Shown here: in pieces, positions 1 through 12,269 of the stretch | Numbering within the stretch: position 1 is the stretch's first letter | Layout: every line of letters begins with the position of its first letter | NCBI GenBank assembly: GCA_022835595.1 | Contig: BQUP01000007.1 | Coordinates: 1,098,188 to 1,162,187, forward strand | Length of the DNA: 64,000 nucleotides | Reading direction: 5' to 3' | Source: Cystobasidium ongulense | Lineage: Eukaryota > Basidiomycota > Cystobasidiomycetes > Cystobasidiales > Cystobasidiaceae | Position numbers and translations under genes: made by a program | Notes under the pieces: generated by a model | Told to the model about the DNA's origin: nothing | What the model saw: only the letters and a program-made list of their open reading frames with translations | Databases searched by the model: none

Positions 1-395
1 AGCAGCCTGCACTCGGGCAATACCGACCTGGGTTGCCCAACGACTGGATGGGGATTGGGGATATTGGGAAGTAGGGTGGGAAGGTCCGAGTACACGAGTC
101 GAAGGTAAGAGAAATGGAGACATAGAGTAAAGACGATGCAGTCCAACAGCGCACGTAAGTCGTCGGACATGTATGCACGGCGTTGCCGAAGCGTAGCAAC
201 ATGCGTCGGGCCGAGGGTAGCGAGGACGGTCGCAAGCCAGATCAGCACAAAAATACGTGATGGGAAGGTTTGCGGTTGGCAGGCGCAGAGGGGTAAGGGA
301 AGAATATGACCGTTGATTGACCGTTGATTGTGGAAGTGAACGAGGGGGAAAGGTGTGAGGAGAAAGCGGGATGGGGTGTATATCAATATCAACAT
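1..395 (-). CDS. possible 5' part of an unidentified gene running off the left edge
   Basis: Read on the minus strand, one frame stays open from an ATG at 395 to the window edge, 131 codons without a stop. A second in-frame ATG at about 170 starts MSDDLRALLDCIVF. Codon choice favours C/G at third positions over much of the stretch, and the residues mix hydrophobic and Pro-rich segments. No family is recognised. It would be transcribed away from the gene at 2662, sharing a 2.2-kb upstream region with it. It could equally be a chance open frame in a leader region; the sequence to the left is needed to decide. Confidence 0.3.
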   Translation of the reverse strand, partial: MLILIYTPSRFLLTPFPLVHFHNQRSINGHILPLPLCACQPQTFPSRIFVLIWLATVLATLGPTHVATLRQRRAYMSDDLRALLDCIVFTLCLHFSYLRLVYSDLPTLLPNIPNPHPVVGQPRSVLPECRL

Positions 396-2661
396 AGCAG
401 GGGGAAAGGATAGAAAGACAGGCAGTTGCTCGGTCAGCTGATCGGATAGTTCTTGTTGTTATTGTTGCTGTTGAAGGGACTTACGTCGATTTGCTTTTCT
501 TTTGCAACAACTCGCTTCTTTGCGTGTCAACGAGAAGGGAAGAGAGGCAGGAGGGGAGAATGTGACTTGTAAAGGAACTTTTGACCGCGTAGAGGAACGT
601 GGCACTTCAAGATTCTCACAACCAAAGGTCTGGACGAATGTTGTGCTACTGTAGGCCGGTCCCCGCTATCTGATCGTCTTTGATCTTTCCTGCTTGTTTG
701 ACCGGTTCCCTCCGCCGAACGAGCCTGCCCTATAGCCGAGCGCGTGTATGTGTCTTTCTACTTCTTTCTTCGACCCGTTCCACCCTTGTTACGCGCTCTT
801 GTCTCGGCGTGTCTGACTCCTTTTGCTCTTGTATCACCCCTTCGTCGCAACGGCGTTGCCGAGACGATACCCGCCGTCGTTAAGAGGAATACTCGAGTGT
901 TTCTTCTTGTTTGTAAACTCCCTTTCTGGTGTGCTTCTCTGAATAAAGTCGGGTTTGAGAAGATGTCGGAAGCGGACAGTACCTGGATCTGCAGGTACAC
1001 CTAATTCCCCTGTCAGACGGCTTCTACTGAATTCGAGGTTTCTCACGTACACCAGTGCGACGCCGTGCTTGTACCTGGAACTGTCATTGTGTCAATCTCG
1101 GCTTGTCGAACAGACTGACTGTGAGAAGGTACGGTAGAGCAGAAGGACATACTTTGTTTGCGAATAGGAAAGTCGGGTCGAGTACCGTCGCGACGTCTAG
1201 TGACTCTCTTGCTATCTGTGTGGGGATCGTACTTTCTACGGTAACTTTTCCTTTCAGCAGCTACCGCTAGTACTGCGCTGTGTTGTAGCGTAAGGAAGTG
1301 AGCGAGATGGCAGTCAGCTTGATGGGATGCGAGTATTGAAAGAGAGAGAGAGAAGGATGTACCTGACCTTTTTGCAAAGCTTGGAAGCTTGCCAAGTCGC
1401 GAGGCAGGCAGGCCTATCCATCCTACGGTACTCCTTCTCTTCTCTTCTGCCTATGCACATGCCTGTCTACCGGTACCGGTACCGCGTCATGGAAAGAAAC
1501 TTGAAGATGGGGGACGAGTCCCTTTGATAGTGTGCCTTTGACAAATCCGTTGATATTTCCTTGTTACGTTAGGTAGTTCTTCATACGGTACTTTCTTTTC
1601 TGTTGTTTGTTCTTCAGTCAGTCAGTCAGTCTCCCTTTTGTCAGTCGCAAGTACCGGGAGCACGGTACGGCACACTGCAGCGAGTAGGCATGGTATATTT
1701 TCGTGATTCACCCCGTGCATATACAGCGCCTGCCCTGCCGCACCCTTACACTGCGAACTTGTGCGAAGTGCGCCGGCTCATAGACGAGCATATCTTCGCC
1801 GCCTTGTCAATCTCAGGCGGTGTGTTCGGTGATTACGGTTGTCGGCAAGCACAGGTTCCAGCATGTCGTCATCAAGTGATGCTGGCCGTGTACTGTGGAT
1901 GTGATATGGCAAGTCTGCGTTGTGGTGCAAGCTATGGTATACGGTACACCGTCTTACTGTATTGCGCTGGAGTGTATATGGGTGATCGAGATGGGGATGT
2001 ATGGCAGAGGGTGCGATAGAGTAGAGAGAGAGAGAGGGAGAGCACGAGAGATGGTGTGACGAGGTGTAAGAGCAAGCATTGCGTGTGTCCTGCACGGTAG
2101 ACAGCAGCCATCTGTTCGCTGGGTGCTAGCAGTGAAATTGTGTGCCAGCTGCCAGAGTGTGTCAGAGGGACTGGAGGAGCGAGTGACGAGCGGGATGGAT
2201 GGTGGATGCAGCATGCCGTCGCCATGGCCCAGTCCCCACTGCATGCCATCTACAGCCTGCCCACCTCGATGCGATATCGCCTTGCAGTCGTCATGCCCTG
2301 CTCGTGGTGGTGAGGGTTCCTCGTTCCTGGGCCAGGCAGGCGGGCAGGCAAGCTACAAGCAAGCAGGCAAGACGGGACGCAGACTGGCCATCGCCCATTG
2401 CACCACGCTGCACTCACACCCTCTCATTCTGCTCTCACTCCATGCTCACTCTGCGCCCTCACTGGATTGCCCGCGATCACCCATCCATCCACCACCGCGT
2501 CGAGGGAAATCTGTCAAATCTCTCTCTCCTCAACTCGACGCACGCGCGACTGAGCTGCAAGACCACGGCATCCAGCACAGAGCAGGGCACTCGAGGAGCA
2601 CGCTCGACACTCGCCCGTCCGCTGGTCTGCTCGCTCGCATCCCACCTGACTCGCTCTCACC
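396..2661. other. 2.2-kb intergenic region with short-motif and microsatellite enrichment
   Basis: No convincing gene is seen. It contains GA-rich runs (about 1337-1353 and 2022-2041), a GCAGGC/AAGC-type repeat patch at about 2333-2372, and many copies of GTACC/GGTAC between about 975 and 1945, including a tandem CCGGTACCGGTACCG at about 1470-1486. The open frames here (for example 1603-2019) have no recognisable protein features. It is probably the promoter and leader region of the gene at 2662. Confidence 0.6.
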
Positions 2662-5600
2662 ATGGCGTCACGGCCTCGCAACATCAACCTCGATGCAAGC
2701 AAGAGCACTACGCCCGCCGCTGGTGCTGCCACTCCATCCCAAGGCAAGACGCCCACGCAAGAGACTCACCGCTTCCACGCTGCTGCTCCTGCTAACCCCG
2801 ACCAGGCTGCCAATGCCACCCCGTCCCTCTCAAAGCGACGGGGCTCCGACTCGCTCTCGATAGGCATTGCATCCAACGACTCTGCTCCATCAGGCAGCGA
2901 GAACCCAGTCCTGCCTCGCACACGCCCTAACCTCAACGCTCTAGCCTCTGTCAACGCCGCAAACGCCGCTGGAAAGGACCTCTCCACACCCCGTCCGGAC
3001 GATACCCTCGACACCCCCAACGCTTTGGGACTAAAGAGACCCTCCCCCACACCCTCCCAGATGAACAAGTCGACTGCTGTAGTCGACGACGACGACGAAG
3101 ACGACAACGACGACTCACGAAGCAACACCTCGGCCGGCGATCACGGCGATGACGAAGGTGACAGGGCAGCTGCTGCTGCAATGAGGAATGGCAGCAACAG
3201 CAATTCTGGAACTGCCACTCCCCAGTCCACACACTCGCAGCATCAATACCAGCATCATCATCAGTCACAGCACCATCATCATGCACCACACCACCAGCAA
3301 CAGCACCACGCTCGCTCATACATGGACATTCCAGCTCACGAACGAGGAAGAACTGGCAATGGACACGATTTAGAACTGAGCGGCACCCAACCTATGCGAC
3401 CACGCCAGCATCAGCGTACCTCTACAGCTTCGTCCATCGCTTCTTCATCCCGCAGAGAGCGCGAACACATGCGTCCTTTCCCAACTCCTGGAATGAAGAC
3501 ACCCAACGGTCATCACTCCCAGCATGGTCCTCAGAACGGTCACAATGCTGAAAAGGATCCTTTTGATGAAATCAAGAGTGTGGAAGAGTGCAGACTCATG
3601 GAAGCGGAAGAGAAGAAGAGACACTGGAAGAGATGGGGTCCTTATCTGTCCGAGAGGCAGTGGGTGAGTGCTTGGCGGTAACTTCTCTTCATTGATAGAA
3701 TGGTAGCACTGACAGTGCCATTCTTTTTCAATTGCTTCTTCCATTCCCTCACTCGTATTTAATTTACCCTTCCATCACTCGCATCGCTCGTTTTAGGCCA
3801 CTGTCCGCGAGGATTACTCGGCCAATGGCGACGCATGGACTCACTTTCCACACGAGCACGCTCGATCCCGAGCTTATCGATGGGGAGAAGACGGCCTGGG
3901 TGGTGTATCTGACAATCATCAAAGACTCTGTTTCGGACTAGCCCTGTGGAATGGAAAGGATCCAATCCTCAAAGAACGCTTGTTTGGAGTTACTGGACAT
4001 CAAGGCAATCACGGTGAAGATGTCAAGGAGTTGTACTATTATTTAGATTCCACTCCTACGCACTCTTACATGAAGTACCTCTACAAGTATCCTCAGAGAA
4101 GATTCCCTTATGAGAAGCTAGTAGAAGAGAGCACTCAGCGAAGCAGAGACGTCGTCGAGTATGAGATTACAGATACAGATGCCTTTGAAGAGGATAGATA
4201 CTGGGATATCTTCGTAGAGGTGGGTTGATATCGTGAAGTACGACCAAGTCTACAGAAGGCTAAGACCTGTTGCCTTCACAGTACGCCAAAGACGAAGACA
4301 ACGAGAATGGCATGTCTGTCCGCATCACCGCTTACAATCGAGGCCCAGAACCTGCAGACCTTCACATTATCCCTCAGCTATGGTTCCGCAACACCTGGTC
4401 GTGGCCCAAAGAACGTCCTACCGGCAAAGACATGCCTAACATGAAGGCAGTCTCGGAATCGACCGTTCAAATCGACCATCCCACTCTTGGCCGATACTAC
4501 TGCCATATGAACGAGTCACCCGGTCCTATTGAGCCCATCAAGCGCGGCCAACGTGGCTCTGGACCAATCCAGCCTATTATCGTTGACGAGTCTGTAGCTC
4601 CCGAGCTCATGTTCACCAACAACGACACCAACTTCCAACGACTCTATGGCGGCCAAAACGTCGTCCCATTTGTCAAGGATGCTTTCCACGATTATATCAT
4701 TCCTGGTCATCGTCCACCAGTGGACAAGAAGGAAGCTGAGGAGAAACCAGCCGTTCATGTCGCTGACTCGGGCACTGAGGATCCAAATCATGTCAGACCG
4801 GACGATGATGCGACTCCACCTGCGTCGATCCCTTCCACCCCGCAACCTACGACCAAGGTCACCGAGCCTTCACTGCCTCAACCTGAATGGCCGAACTTTA
4901 TCAATCCGGATAAAGAAGGAACTAAATTTGGTGCTCACTATACTTTCAGTCAAGTACCTCCTAATGGAGGTTGCTGTGTCGTTAGACTAAAACTTACGGA
5001 CAAGGATGAGAATGAAGACGAAGCTTGTTTAGATGAGGAATTATTCGATGATACTATTCAAGAGAGGAAAACGGACGCAGATGAATTCTATGCTAGATTC
5101 AACTCGGGCTCTATCTCTGATGATTTGAGAAATATCATGAGACAGGCATTGTCTGGTATGCTATGGTGAGTCTGATCGTGCATTGGGCATTTGAGTCGGC
5201 ATGTCTATATACTAATGACCAATGACGACGGGCAGGACCAAGCAATATTACTACTTTGTCCAGAAGGAGTGGATTGAGGGAGATCCAGGTCAACCACCCC
5301 CACCTCCGGAAAGACAATGGGTCCGCAACAGAGACTGGAAGCATTTACACTGCGAAGATATTCTCTCTATGCCTGATAAGTGGGAGTATCCCTTCTTTGC
5401 TGCTTGGGATACCGCTTTCCACTGCATTCCTCTAGCCATGGTCGATCCTGCTTATGCTAAGAATCAACTCATGTTGATGGTCAGAGAATGGTACATGAAA
5501 CCAGATGGTGCTTTGCCTGCTTACGAGTGGAAGTGAGTGTCTTTGTTTTATCATCTGATGTATACCTAGGAAAGCTGCATGATCCTGACTTTATGTTTGT

Positions 5601-7071
5601 TTTGCCTGCAGCTACTCCGATGTCAACCCTCCTGTTCACGCTTGGGCTACCTTCCGAGTTTTCAAGATCGAGCGAAAGATGTATGGTCGTGAAGATATCG
5701 GCTTCCTTGAGCGAGTCTTCCAGAAACTTCTCATGAACTTCACCTGGTGGGTCAATCGAAAGGACGCAGGTGGTAACAATGTCTTTGAAGGTGGTTTCTT
5801 GGGTCTCGACAATATCGGTATTTTCAATCGAAGTGAACCTCTACCTACTGGAGGTGTACTGCGTCAAGCGGACGGAACAGCATGGATGGCCTTCTACTGC
5901 TTGAATATGCTCAATATGGCTCTTGAACTAGCCAAGCACAATCCATCATACGAAGATATCGCATCTAAGTTCTTTGAACACTTCCTTTTCATTTCGGACG
6001 CTATGACTTTCAAGTCTGGTGGTTCCGATGATGTCAGTCTGTGGAACGAAGAAGATGGTTTCTATTATGATGCTATCTCTTGGGGTCATAACCATTTCCA
6101 ACAACTTCCTGTTAGATCTCTTGTCGGTCTCATCCCCACTTATGCTACTCTCACTCTTGAACCAAGCGCTATCAAAAAATTCCCCGGATTCAAGAAGAGA
6201 ATGGATTGGTTCATTCAGAATAGACCTGAGATTTCTGGAAGAAACGTCGCAAGCATGCAGGGTGAGTTTGTTAATCAGAGGCTGCACCTGAACTGTGTCT
6301 AATGTCTCGTGTTCTTTGCCTTGAACAGCTCGAGGCAAGAGTGACCGAAAGCTGCTCGCTCTTTGCAGTGAAGACAGATTGCGCAAGCTTCTCGAACGCA
6401 TGCTCGATGAAACCGAGTTTTTGAGTGACTATGGTATTCGATCTCTATCGAGAGCACACAAGGAAAAGCCATACAGCATGGATGTCAATGGACAGACTTT
6501 CAGCGTCGAATACTGGCCTGGCGATTCACACTCTGGCATGTTTGGCGGCAACTCGAATTGGAGAGGACCTATTTGGCTTGCTGTCAATTTCCTCCTTATC
6601 GAGTCGCTACAACGCTTCCACCAGTTCTATGGACACGACTTTAAGATTGAATGTCCTACTGGGTCTGGCGACTTTATGACGCTCGCCAATGTCGCCGACG
6701 AGATTCAGCATCGCATCATTCATATCTTTGCGCGCGACCATGAAGGAAGACGAGCGTACAATGGTGGATCAGAAAAGCTCAACAAGGATCCTCATTTCAG
6801 AGATCATTTGCAATTCCACGAGTTCTTCCACGCCGACAATGGAAGAGGATTGGGAGCTTCTCACCAGACTGGATGGACTGGTCTGGTAGCTTGGTTCATT
6901 TGGCAATCAGGACACAGTGCTCGCATGCCACGAACGCCGAGAACACCGAGGACCAGTGCGATGCACTACTTTGACGAGATTGTGCCTTCTACTCCTGGTG
7001 GATCAGAGTACGAGACCGACTATCAGACCGATGCCCTGTCGGCTAGCGAGCTGTCCCCAGATGAGCTCTAA
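2662..7071 (+). CDS. GH63-like (MGH1-type) glycoside hydrolase family protein, yeast YMR196W type
   Basis: Six exons: 2662-3663, 3797-4219, 4282-5165, 5236-5532, 5612-6261, 6329-7071, joining to 1332 residues. The first 300 or so residues are Ser/Thr/Pro/His-rich, with an acidic run and a QH-rich run, and look disordered. The conserved body begins near residue 315 ([21 protein letters not shown]) and continues through [24 protein letters not shown] and GNHGEDVKE. The C-terminal part has the (alpha/alpha)6-type blocks [17 protein letters not shown] and [11 protein letters not shown] typical of GH63-related proteins. The block order matches the fungal family represented by S. cerevisiae YMR196W, whose substrate is not established as far as I know, so the sugar acted on should not be inferred. 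No signal peptide is seen, so it is probably cytosolic. The tail carries a short RTPRTPRT repeat. The start at 2662 is the first in-frame ATG that fits; the N-terminal extension is not conserved and its start is less certain. Confidence 0.9.
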
Positions 7072-7692
7072 GCACGTCGCTATAAGCGGAATATACCAAG
7101 TCGTAATCAAAGACAAAACATCAAAACAATAAACAAGCTACATCTTCAGCATTAGAAGTCATTTTCACAGGTTTTTGCATTCGTCTTACCCTCCATCTAC
7201 TTGACAAGCCGTTTGATTGCAAGACCGGCTCGACTGAAGCTACACCAAGATCTTCATTAGCAAGAGGGAAAGGAAGAAGAAGTCTTTTGTATTGAAGGGA
7301 ATTAGCAGAGACTCGTGTCCGTCTATTGCAGACATCTTCCAGTTCGTTGTCCGCAATTAGAGAATTAGTCTACCTTTTCGTGCTAGAGGGAATACAACCA
7401 AACCACCCGGCCCCAGTCGGGCGGTCATCCACAGTGAACTGGACCTGCTGATGCTGAGCGTGCCTGCGTCTTGCCGAGGGTGTACTTGATAATGGAAGAT
7501 ATCGAGGCTGATCAACGACGGCGCGAACGAGAAAGAAAGAGGCAGCACGGCTCTGCTCTGCTCGACTCCAGCGACGACCAGCAAGAGCAGCAGCAGCAGC
7601 AGCAGCAAGACCCTCGACACGCCCGCAGAAGCACACCCGCTCGCAACAAGCAGCGCCCTCTTGCTTGCCGCTCGCTCGCTCGCTCGCTGGCC
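7072..7692. other. intergenic/leader region with CAG repeat
   Basis: This holds the 3' end of the GH63-like gene and the leader of the phosphotransferase gene. A CAG microsatellite lies at about 7587-7607. An ATG at 7492 is in frame with the downstream start and the frame is open between them, so a 67-residue Gln- and Arg-rich N-terminal extension of the phosphotransferase is formally possible, though the family normally begins at MGFF. Confidence 0.5.
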
Positions 7693-9786
7693 ATGGGCTT
7701 CTTCATTCCCGCCGAGCGAGAGCACCACCTGCGAGACTACAAGTACTCTGGACACGATGGCTCGCTGCTGTCGAGGTACATCCTCACCCCGTACTGGAAC
7801 AAGCTCGTCAAGATATTCCCGATGTGAACAGTCCGTTCTGCGCCAGCGTCGGCGGGCTTCGCTGATGCTGTCTCCATTCGTTCCATCTGCAAGGTGGTAT
7901 GCTCCCAATCTGATAACCCTGTCGGTCAGTGCAGCATGGCTTGCGTAGCAGAAATGACTGGTAGCTGATTGGCGTCGTCGTGCTCTGCTTCCAGGGCCTC
8001 GCCTTTGTCTTTGTCAACTTCATCACCATGATCTACTGGGAACCGCTGCTCGCCTGCGCTCCCAAGCCAATTCACAAGGTGAATGAACAGCACATGCTCG
8101 ACGCACTGCGTCACGTACTGACCATGCCCTGGCAGGTCCTCGGAGGCAGCTGGGATCCCCTCTTCGGCGACGGCTATCCCGTACAAACCGCCGTAAAGTC
8201 GGTAGCCGAGTCCATACGGTCTCTGTGGCATGGAGCAACATTCGACGCTGCCAACAAGTTCTGCCCTCCTGGATGGCTCTTTTACTCGTGCGTGTAGCTT
8301 GTTGTCTCGGCTTACGACCTGTCACGTCATGTCATTGCACACTGACCTACCTCTTGCCTCACTTTGCAGATGGGGAATCAGTCTCTTCATCTATCAGTCC
8401 TTGGACGCCATTGACGGCAAGCAGGCTCGTCGAACAGGCGCAAGTAGCCCTCTGGGAGAAGTCTTCGACCATGGTATGTAAACAGTCTGTGGATTTTGGT
8501 GGAGACGAATCTGACGGCAAGTGTCGTTCTAGGATGCGATGCCATCAACACAACTGTGAGCTCAAATTGGATAGTTTCGAAGTGGAAAGGCTCGTCGAGC
8601 TGATGCTTGCAAGTACTAGCTGGAAGTTCTCCTCACTGCTGCAGCGCTCAATCTCGGACAAGGCTGGTGGACGGGTGAGGAGAGCTGCTCAAATTTACCT
8701 GACTCTCTGCTCACAGCCCACATTACTCCCGCTCTTTAGTTGTCTCGCAATTCTTCACCCTCGCCAACTTCTACCTTACAACATGGGAAGAGTTTCACAC
8801 CGGTGTAAGCTGTCAGCTATTTCTCTACTTAAAGTATTCCCGCTAATGATATTCGCGCACAGACACTATACCTTTCTGCCTTCAGCGGACCAGTAGAAGG
8901 TATTCTCCTGGTCTGTATCATTTACTGTATCACAGGATATTACGGTCCGTCCCCATCGACCCAAACATACTGACGGCCAATTGCTGACGTTTCTCGTCCT
9001 CTCCCTTAACAGGCCCAGAATTCTGGGACGTCGGTATCTTTACCTTCCTCCGTATCGATCATCAGCCTATAATCAAGACACTACACCTTAAGAACCTCCC
9101 GCTGAACGAATGTTTCCTCACATTTGGATTTTTTGCTCTTCTTTTCAACATTGCAGGAAGTTACACTAATGTGTACAAAGCACGTTCAAAGAAGGGTCAA
9201 GATGTTTTCGCTCCTATTCTAGGCTTACTTCCTTTTGCAATCAATGCTGGACTTAATGTATTCTGGCTCGCTGGAAACGAATACATCAGGACGCAGCACC
9301 TTTTGCCATTCTCCCTTTTCTGGGGTGGGTCATCAACGCAGACGTAATGAATGAGACGGGATAGTTTGCTGAGCCTAGTCTTCGACAGGTCTCTCCTTTG
9401 CCTACCAAGTTGGCTTACTTATCACAGCTCATGTCTCCAAAGGATCATTCCCATACTATAATCTGCTTATGATCTGGTCCGCAATTGGTGCAGTTGACGC
9501 AAACGCATCAAAGCTCTTCGGACGCCCGACAAACTTCGTCCAGACGTCAGAATCTGCAAGTCTTACATTTGTTTACGTCAGTCTCATCATCAGTTTCGGA
9601 GTATACTGCTTCTTCGTAAGCGATACGATATCGACTTTCTGCCGGGTCTTGGACATCAACTGTCTCACTATCAAGTATTACGGCAAGCCAAAACCTTCAA
9701 CCAGCTTTGAGAAGGAACCACAAATCCCAGATAGGAATATGGCCGATGACAAGACTGCACAGAAAGGTTTGAGGCAGAGAAAGTGA
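7693..9786 (+). CDS. CPT1/EPT1: sn-1,2-diacylglycerol cholinephosphotransferase/ethanolaminephosphotransferase
   Basis: Ten exons (7693-7823, 7894-7924, 7995-8287, 8370-8473, 8533-8555, 8620-8674, 8740-8804, 8863-8944, 9013-9324, 9389-9786) join to 497 residues. The product should transfer phosphocholine or phosphoethanolamine from its CDP form to diacylglycerol, the last step of the Kennedy pathway, in ER/Golgi membranes. The start MGFFIPAE and the block YAPNLITL fit the family. The CDP-alcohol phosphotransferase signature DGxxAR(x8)G(x3)D(x3)D is complete at about residues 170-192, spread over exons 4 and 5. About seven to ten hydrophobic segments follow. A segment of about 55-60 residues between EPLLACAP and CPPGWLFYS is longer than I know from yeast Cpt1. 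Choline versus ethanolamine preference cannot be told from sequence. Confidence 0.92.
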
Positions 9787-11105
9787 ATGGTGTTGCCGAG
9801 CCATACATAAAACGGGATTTCCTCCCGACAACATGGAATAGGTTATTGCTACGTCTAGTCACTTGTTCGAAAGTAGATGATTAACAACGCATTGACTCGT
9901 AAGATATGCGTACGTGTATATATAGATTATCTGCGCTATTCGACTATACACGCGCTCCCACCAGGCTCCTGATGGATATGAATTAGATGTCAGATCAGCA
10001 CACTTAGCAAAGCAGCCTACCTTGATTATCTGGCGGTGAGGCAATGATAGCTATTAAAAGCTTTGAGCATCTTGTCTCGATCGTGTACCTCAGTATTAAT
10101 AATTGCGGTGGGCTTCTTCTCGCCTTGTTATCATCTAACTAACTTGCACAGAGGCAACCAATCTCAGTCAAGCGCAGACAGCAGCAATACAAATATTCTG
10201 TGAGCATGTCTATGGGACGAATACGACAGAAGTACGGCAGGACTGACCTTGCTGTCCCATAGAGCCATGCAAGCCAGCGCGACTTTGACAGCATCGGCAT
10301 CCACACCAGCAACGATTCTGCTCACATGCAGCGGTGAGGGATGCGACACTACTGCGCGTGTTCGAGCAGACAGAGGTGACCATACTTCAGTCCCGTTGCT
10401 CGTTGTGTCCTCTTCTTACGCCTGCTCTCGCCCATGGAAGCCGACACCGAAGAGGTCTACTGCTGGAAGGCCGACTGCGGCAAGCAGCTCGTCCAGTAGA
10501 GCTCTGCAGCGACATGCCAGGCCATGTCTATCCAGCTCTATCGTGATGCTGCTGACCTGCATCACCCTGCAGTCGAGTCTATCAGTTCTGAGCACGTGCA
10601 CATGTACAAGCTGCACGTGCTCCGAAAGAGGTACGTTTCGACGAGGATGTAAAGTTACATTAGCATTAGAGCTGATGCACACAGCCTTCATTATAGTCTG
10701 GCTTAGATTGCTCAGTGTCTCTCTCTTTCCGTTCATCGGGTCTACGAGGCAGGTGCCGAGGCCAGCCAGTGATTCCATATCCTTTTCATGTGCTTATACT
10801 TCAGCAAAGACATGCGTTGCTGGTCTGGAATTTCAACAATCTGATAATATTACCTTGCATTTTGAGTCTTATCTTATTCAAGCCGTTGCTTAGCTCCCAG
10901 CTGTAGGTCTCGGCCAGCGTCTACGTCTGGGCAACAATGTTTTGTAATCATGCTTGCCATTACTGCTTGACTTGACTGCGCGTCACTGCTGAATAGTTCC
11001 TACACTGCTTCGATATCCTACTGTCCTTGCCTCTAGTGTCCTTGTTGTCGTGGTCACTCATGATGGCAATGTTCGCATTCCAGCCTGTCTTCACCATCCC
11101 TCTGT
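9787..11105. other. intergenic region with unresolved short coding-like frames
   Basis: Between the phosphotransferase and GOS1, both 3' ends point inward. A plus-strand stretch 10437-10631 has C/G-rich third positions: MEADTEEVYCWKADCGKQ... from about 10437, a TAG near 10497, then the same frame continues (MSIQLYRDAADLHHP...) to a GTACGT donor-like site at about 10632. The opposite strand is also open over 10416-10778. Neither frame is recognised and the TAG is not removed by a plausible intron. A small gene, a decayed gene or chance are all possible. Confidence 0.25.
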
Positions 11106-11971
11106 CTATCCGAAGACATACCAGACGAGTATGAGGGCGCATACGCCGGCTACTGTGCTTAGTATCAGCGAGTCTCGCCGCCGTCTGGAATTGATCATTG
11201 AGAGTAGCGAGTTGATGCCGGGCACTTGTGCTGCATAGAATGAAAGTAGATTTGTGCAGAAGTCACTCCAAGTCAGCTCGACAACAAGTACCGCGCGAGA
11301 ACCTCCTCTCACTCACTCAGGACACTCGACATGCGTGCATTCACTCCACTGATGGCCGACCGCTGCTGCGAGAACTCTCTCCTCGTCGCGTATGCCTGTT
11401 CGAGCACTTCGTCCGTCATTCGATGCGAGTTGTCTATCCTGCCTCGCTCGCCCAACAGCATGTCGGCATCACTCGAAGCTCCCTGTTGCTGCTGACCAGA
11501 CTTGAAGTTGGAGATCTCCTCCCTCACGCTGCCCAGCAGGTTCTGCCGCTGCTGGTTCTCGACAATCTGCGCGCGCGTCCGCTTGAAGTCGCGGCTGTAG
11601 TCTTGCAGGATCTCGCGATGGCGGACCAGGCTGTGGTTCATCGCACTCGAGCTGCTCGCACCTCGACGGTCCAGCAGTGCAGTCATGTCGTCGACCAGCT
11701 TGCCGAGCTGCGTCCACACCCGTCTTCAGCTCCAGCACTCTCAAGCCAGCCTCTTCCGCAGCCCACTCACGCTCTCGAGCATCTCTGATATCTCGCCCTC
11801 CATCGCTCTTGCATCCTCTGTGCTGCTCTGGAGCGCGCTGCTTGCCTGTGCAGAGTAATAGCCCGTCGAGAGCTGACTCGCCAGCTTGCTGTAGCTCGAT
11901 ATCCGCTGGTCGAGCTCGTTTTCCGTGTTGCGCACGCTGCGCCGCAACGTGTCCCACTCTGCGCTTGTCAT
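11106..11971 (-). CDS. GOS1: Golgi SNAP receptor Gos1/GS28 (Qb-SNARE)
   Basis: Three exons on the minus strand: 11971-11771, 11707-11317, 11230-11106, giving 238 residues. The protein should be a tail-anchored SNARE acting in intra-Golgi and endosome-to-Golgi transport. Visible are an N-terminal helical region (WDTLRRSVRNTENELD), a long coiled region (LVRHREILQDYSRDFKRTR), the SNARE-motif region ending PGINSLLSMINSRRRRDS, and a single C-terminal transmembrane helix (LILSTVAGVCALILVWYVFG) with only a glycine after it. The length matches the family (about 220-250). The start ATG lies just before the conserved helix; the frame stays open further upstream, but that extension is not family-like. 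Confidence 0.92.
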
Positions 11972-12269
11972 GGTGGTGGACGGGAATGCTGTGTGGTTGA
12001 AGTGGTAAAAGTAGAGGAAAGAAAGAAAGCAGCTCGCTCGAGCTTGTACATGCAGACACGTGAAGGTGGCAAAACATGTAGATTCGTACACAGATGGACT
12101 GCATCCATACCGTTGGCTACGCTCTGTACTAATCAGAGCTGTACATGCATACTGATTGCCTTGTTCTAGCCGTGAAGGCTGCAATATCCGTTCATTGCAC
12201 TTGATTATAAAGCTAGGCTAACAGGACTTTTGATACATTCTATAGGAACGCCCTCCGCTCTTAGATAGA
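11972..12269. other. short intergenic region
   Basis: About 300 bp separating the start of GOS1 from the 3' end of the next minus-strand gene. Nothing recognisable is seen. Confidence 0.6.

Noticed and set aside
2123-2863. 246-codon plus-strand frame over the leader of the GH63-like gene
   Set aside because: Cys/Pro/Arg/His-rich, no family blocks, overlaps the supported start in another frame.
2766-3319. Minus-strand frames over exon 1 of the GH63-like gene
   Set aside because: They mirror the low-complexity repeats of the real exon.
5946-6401. 151-codon minus-strand frame
   Set aside because: Antisense of a conserved GH63-like exon.
7357-7908. 183-codon minus-strand frame opposite the phosphotransferase start
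   Set aside because: Leu/Arg runs come from the antisense CAG repeat; the sense strand carries conserved protein.
8225-8896. 223-codon plus-strand frame across the phosphotransferase gene
   Set aside because: It reads through several introns in the wrong frame; the spliced frame has the full CDP-alcohol motif.
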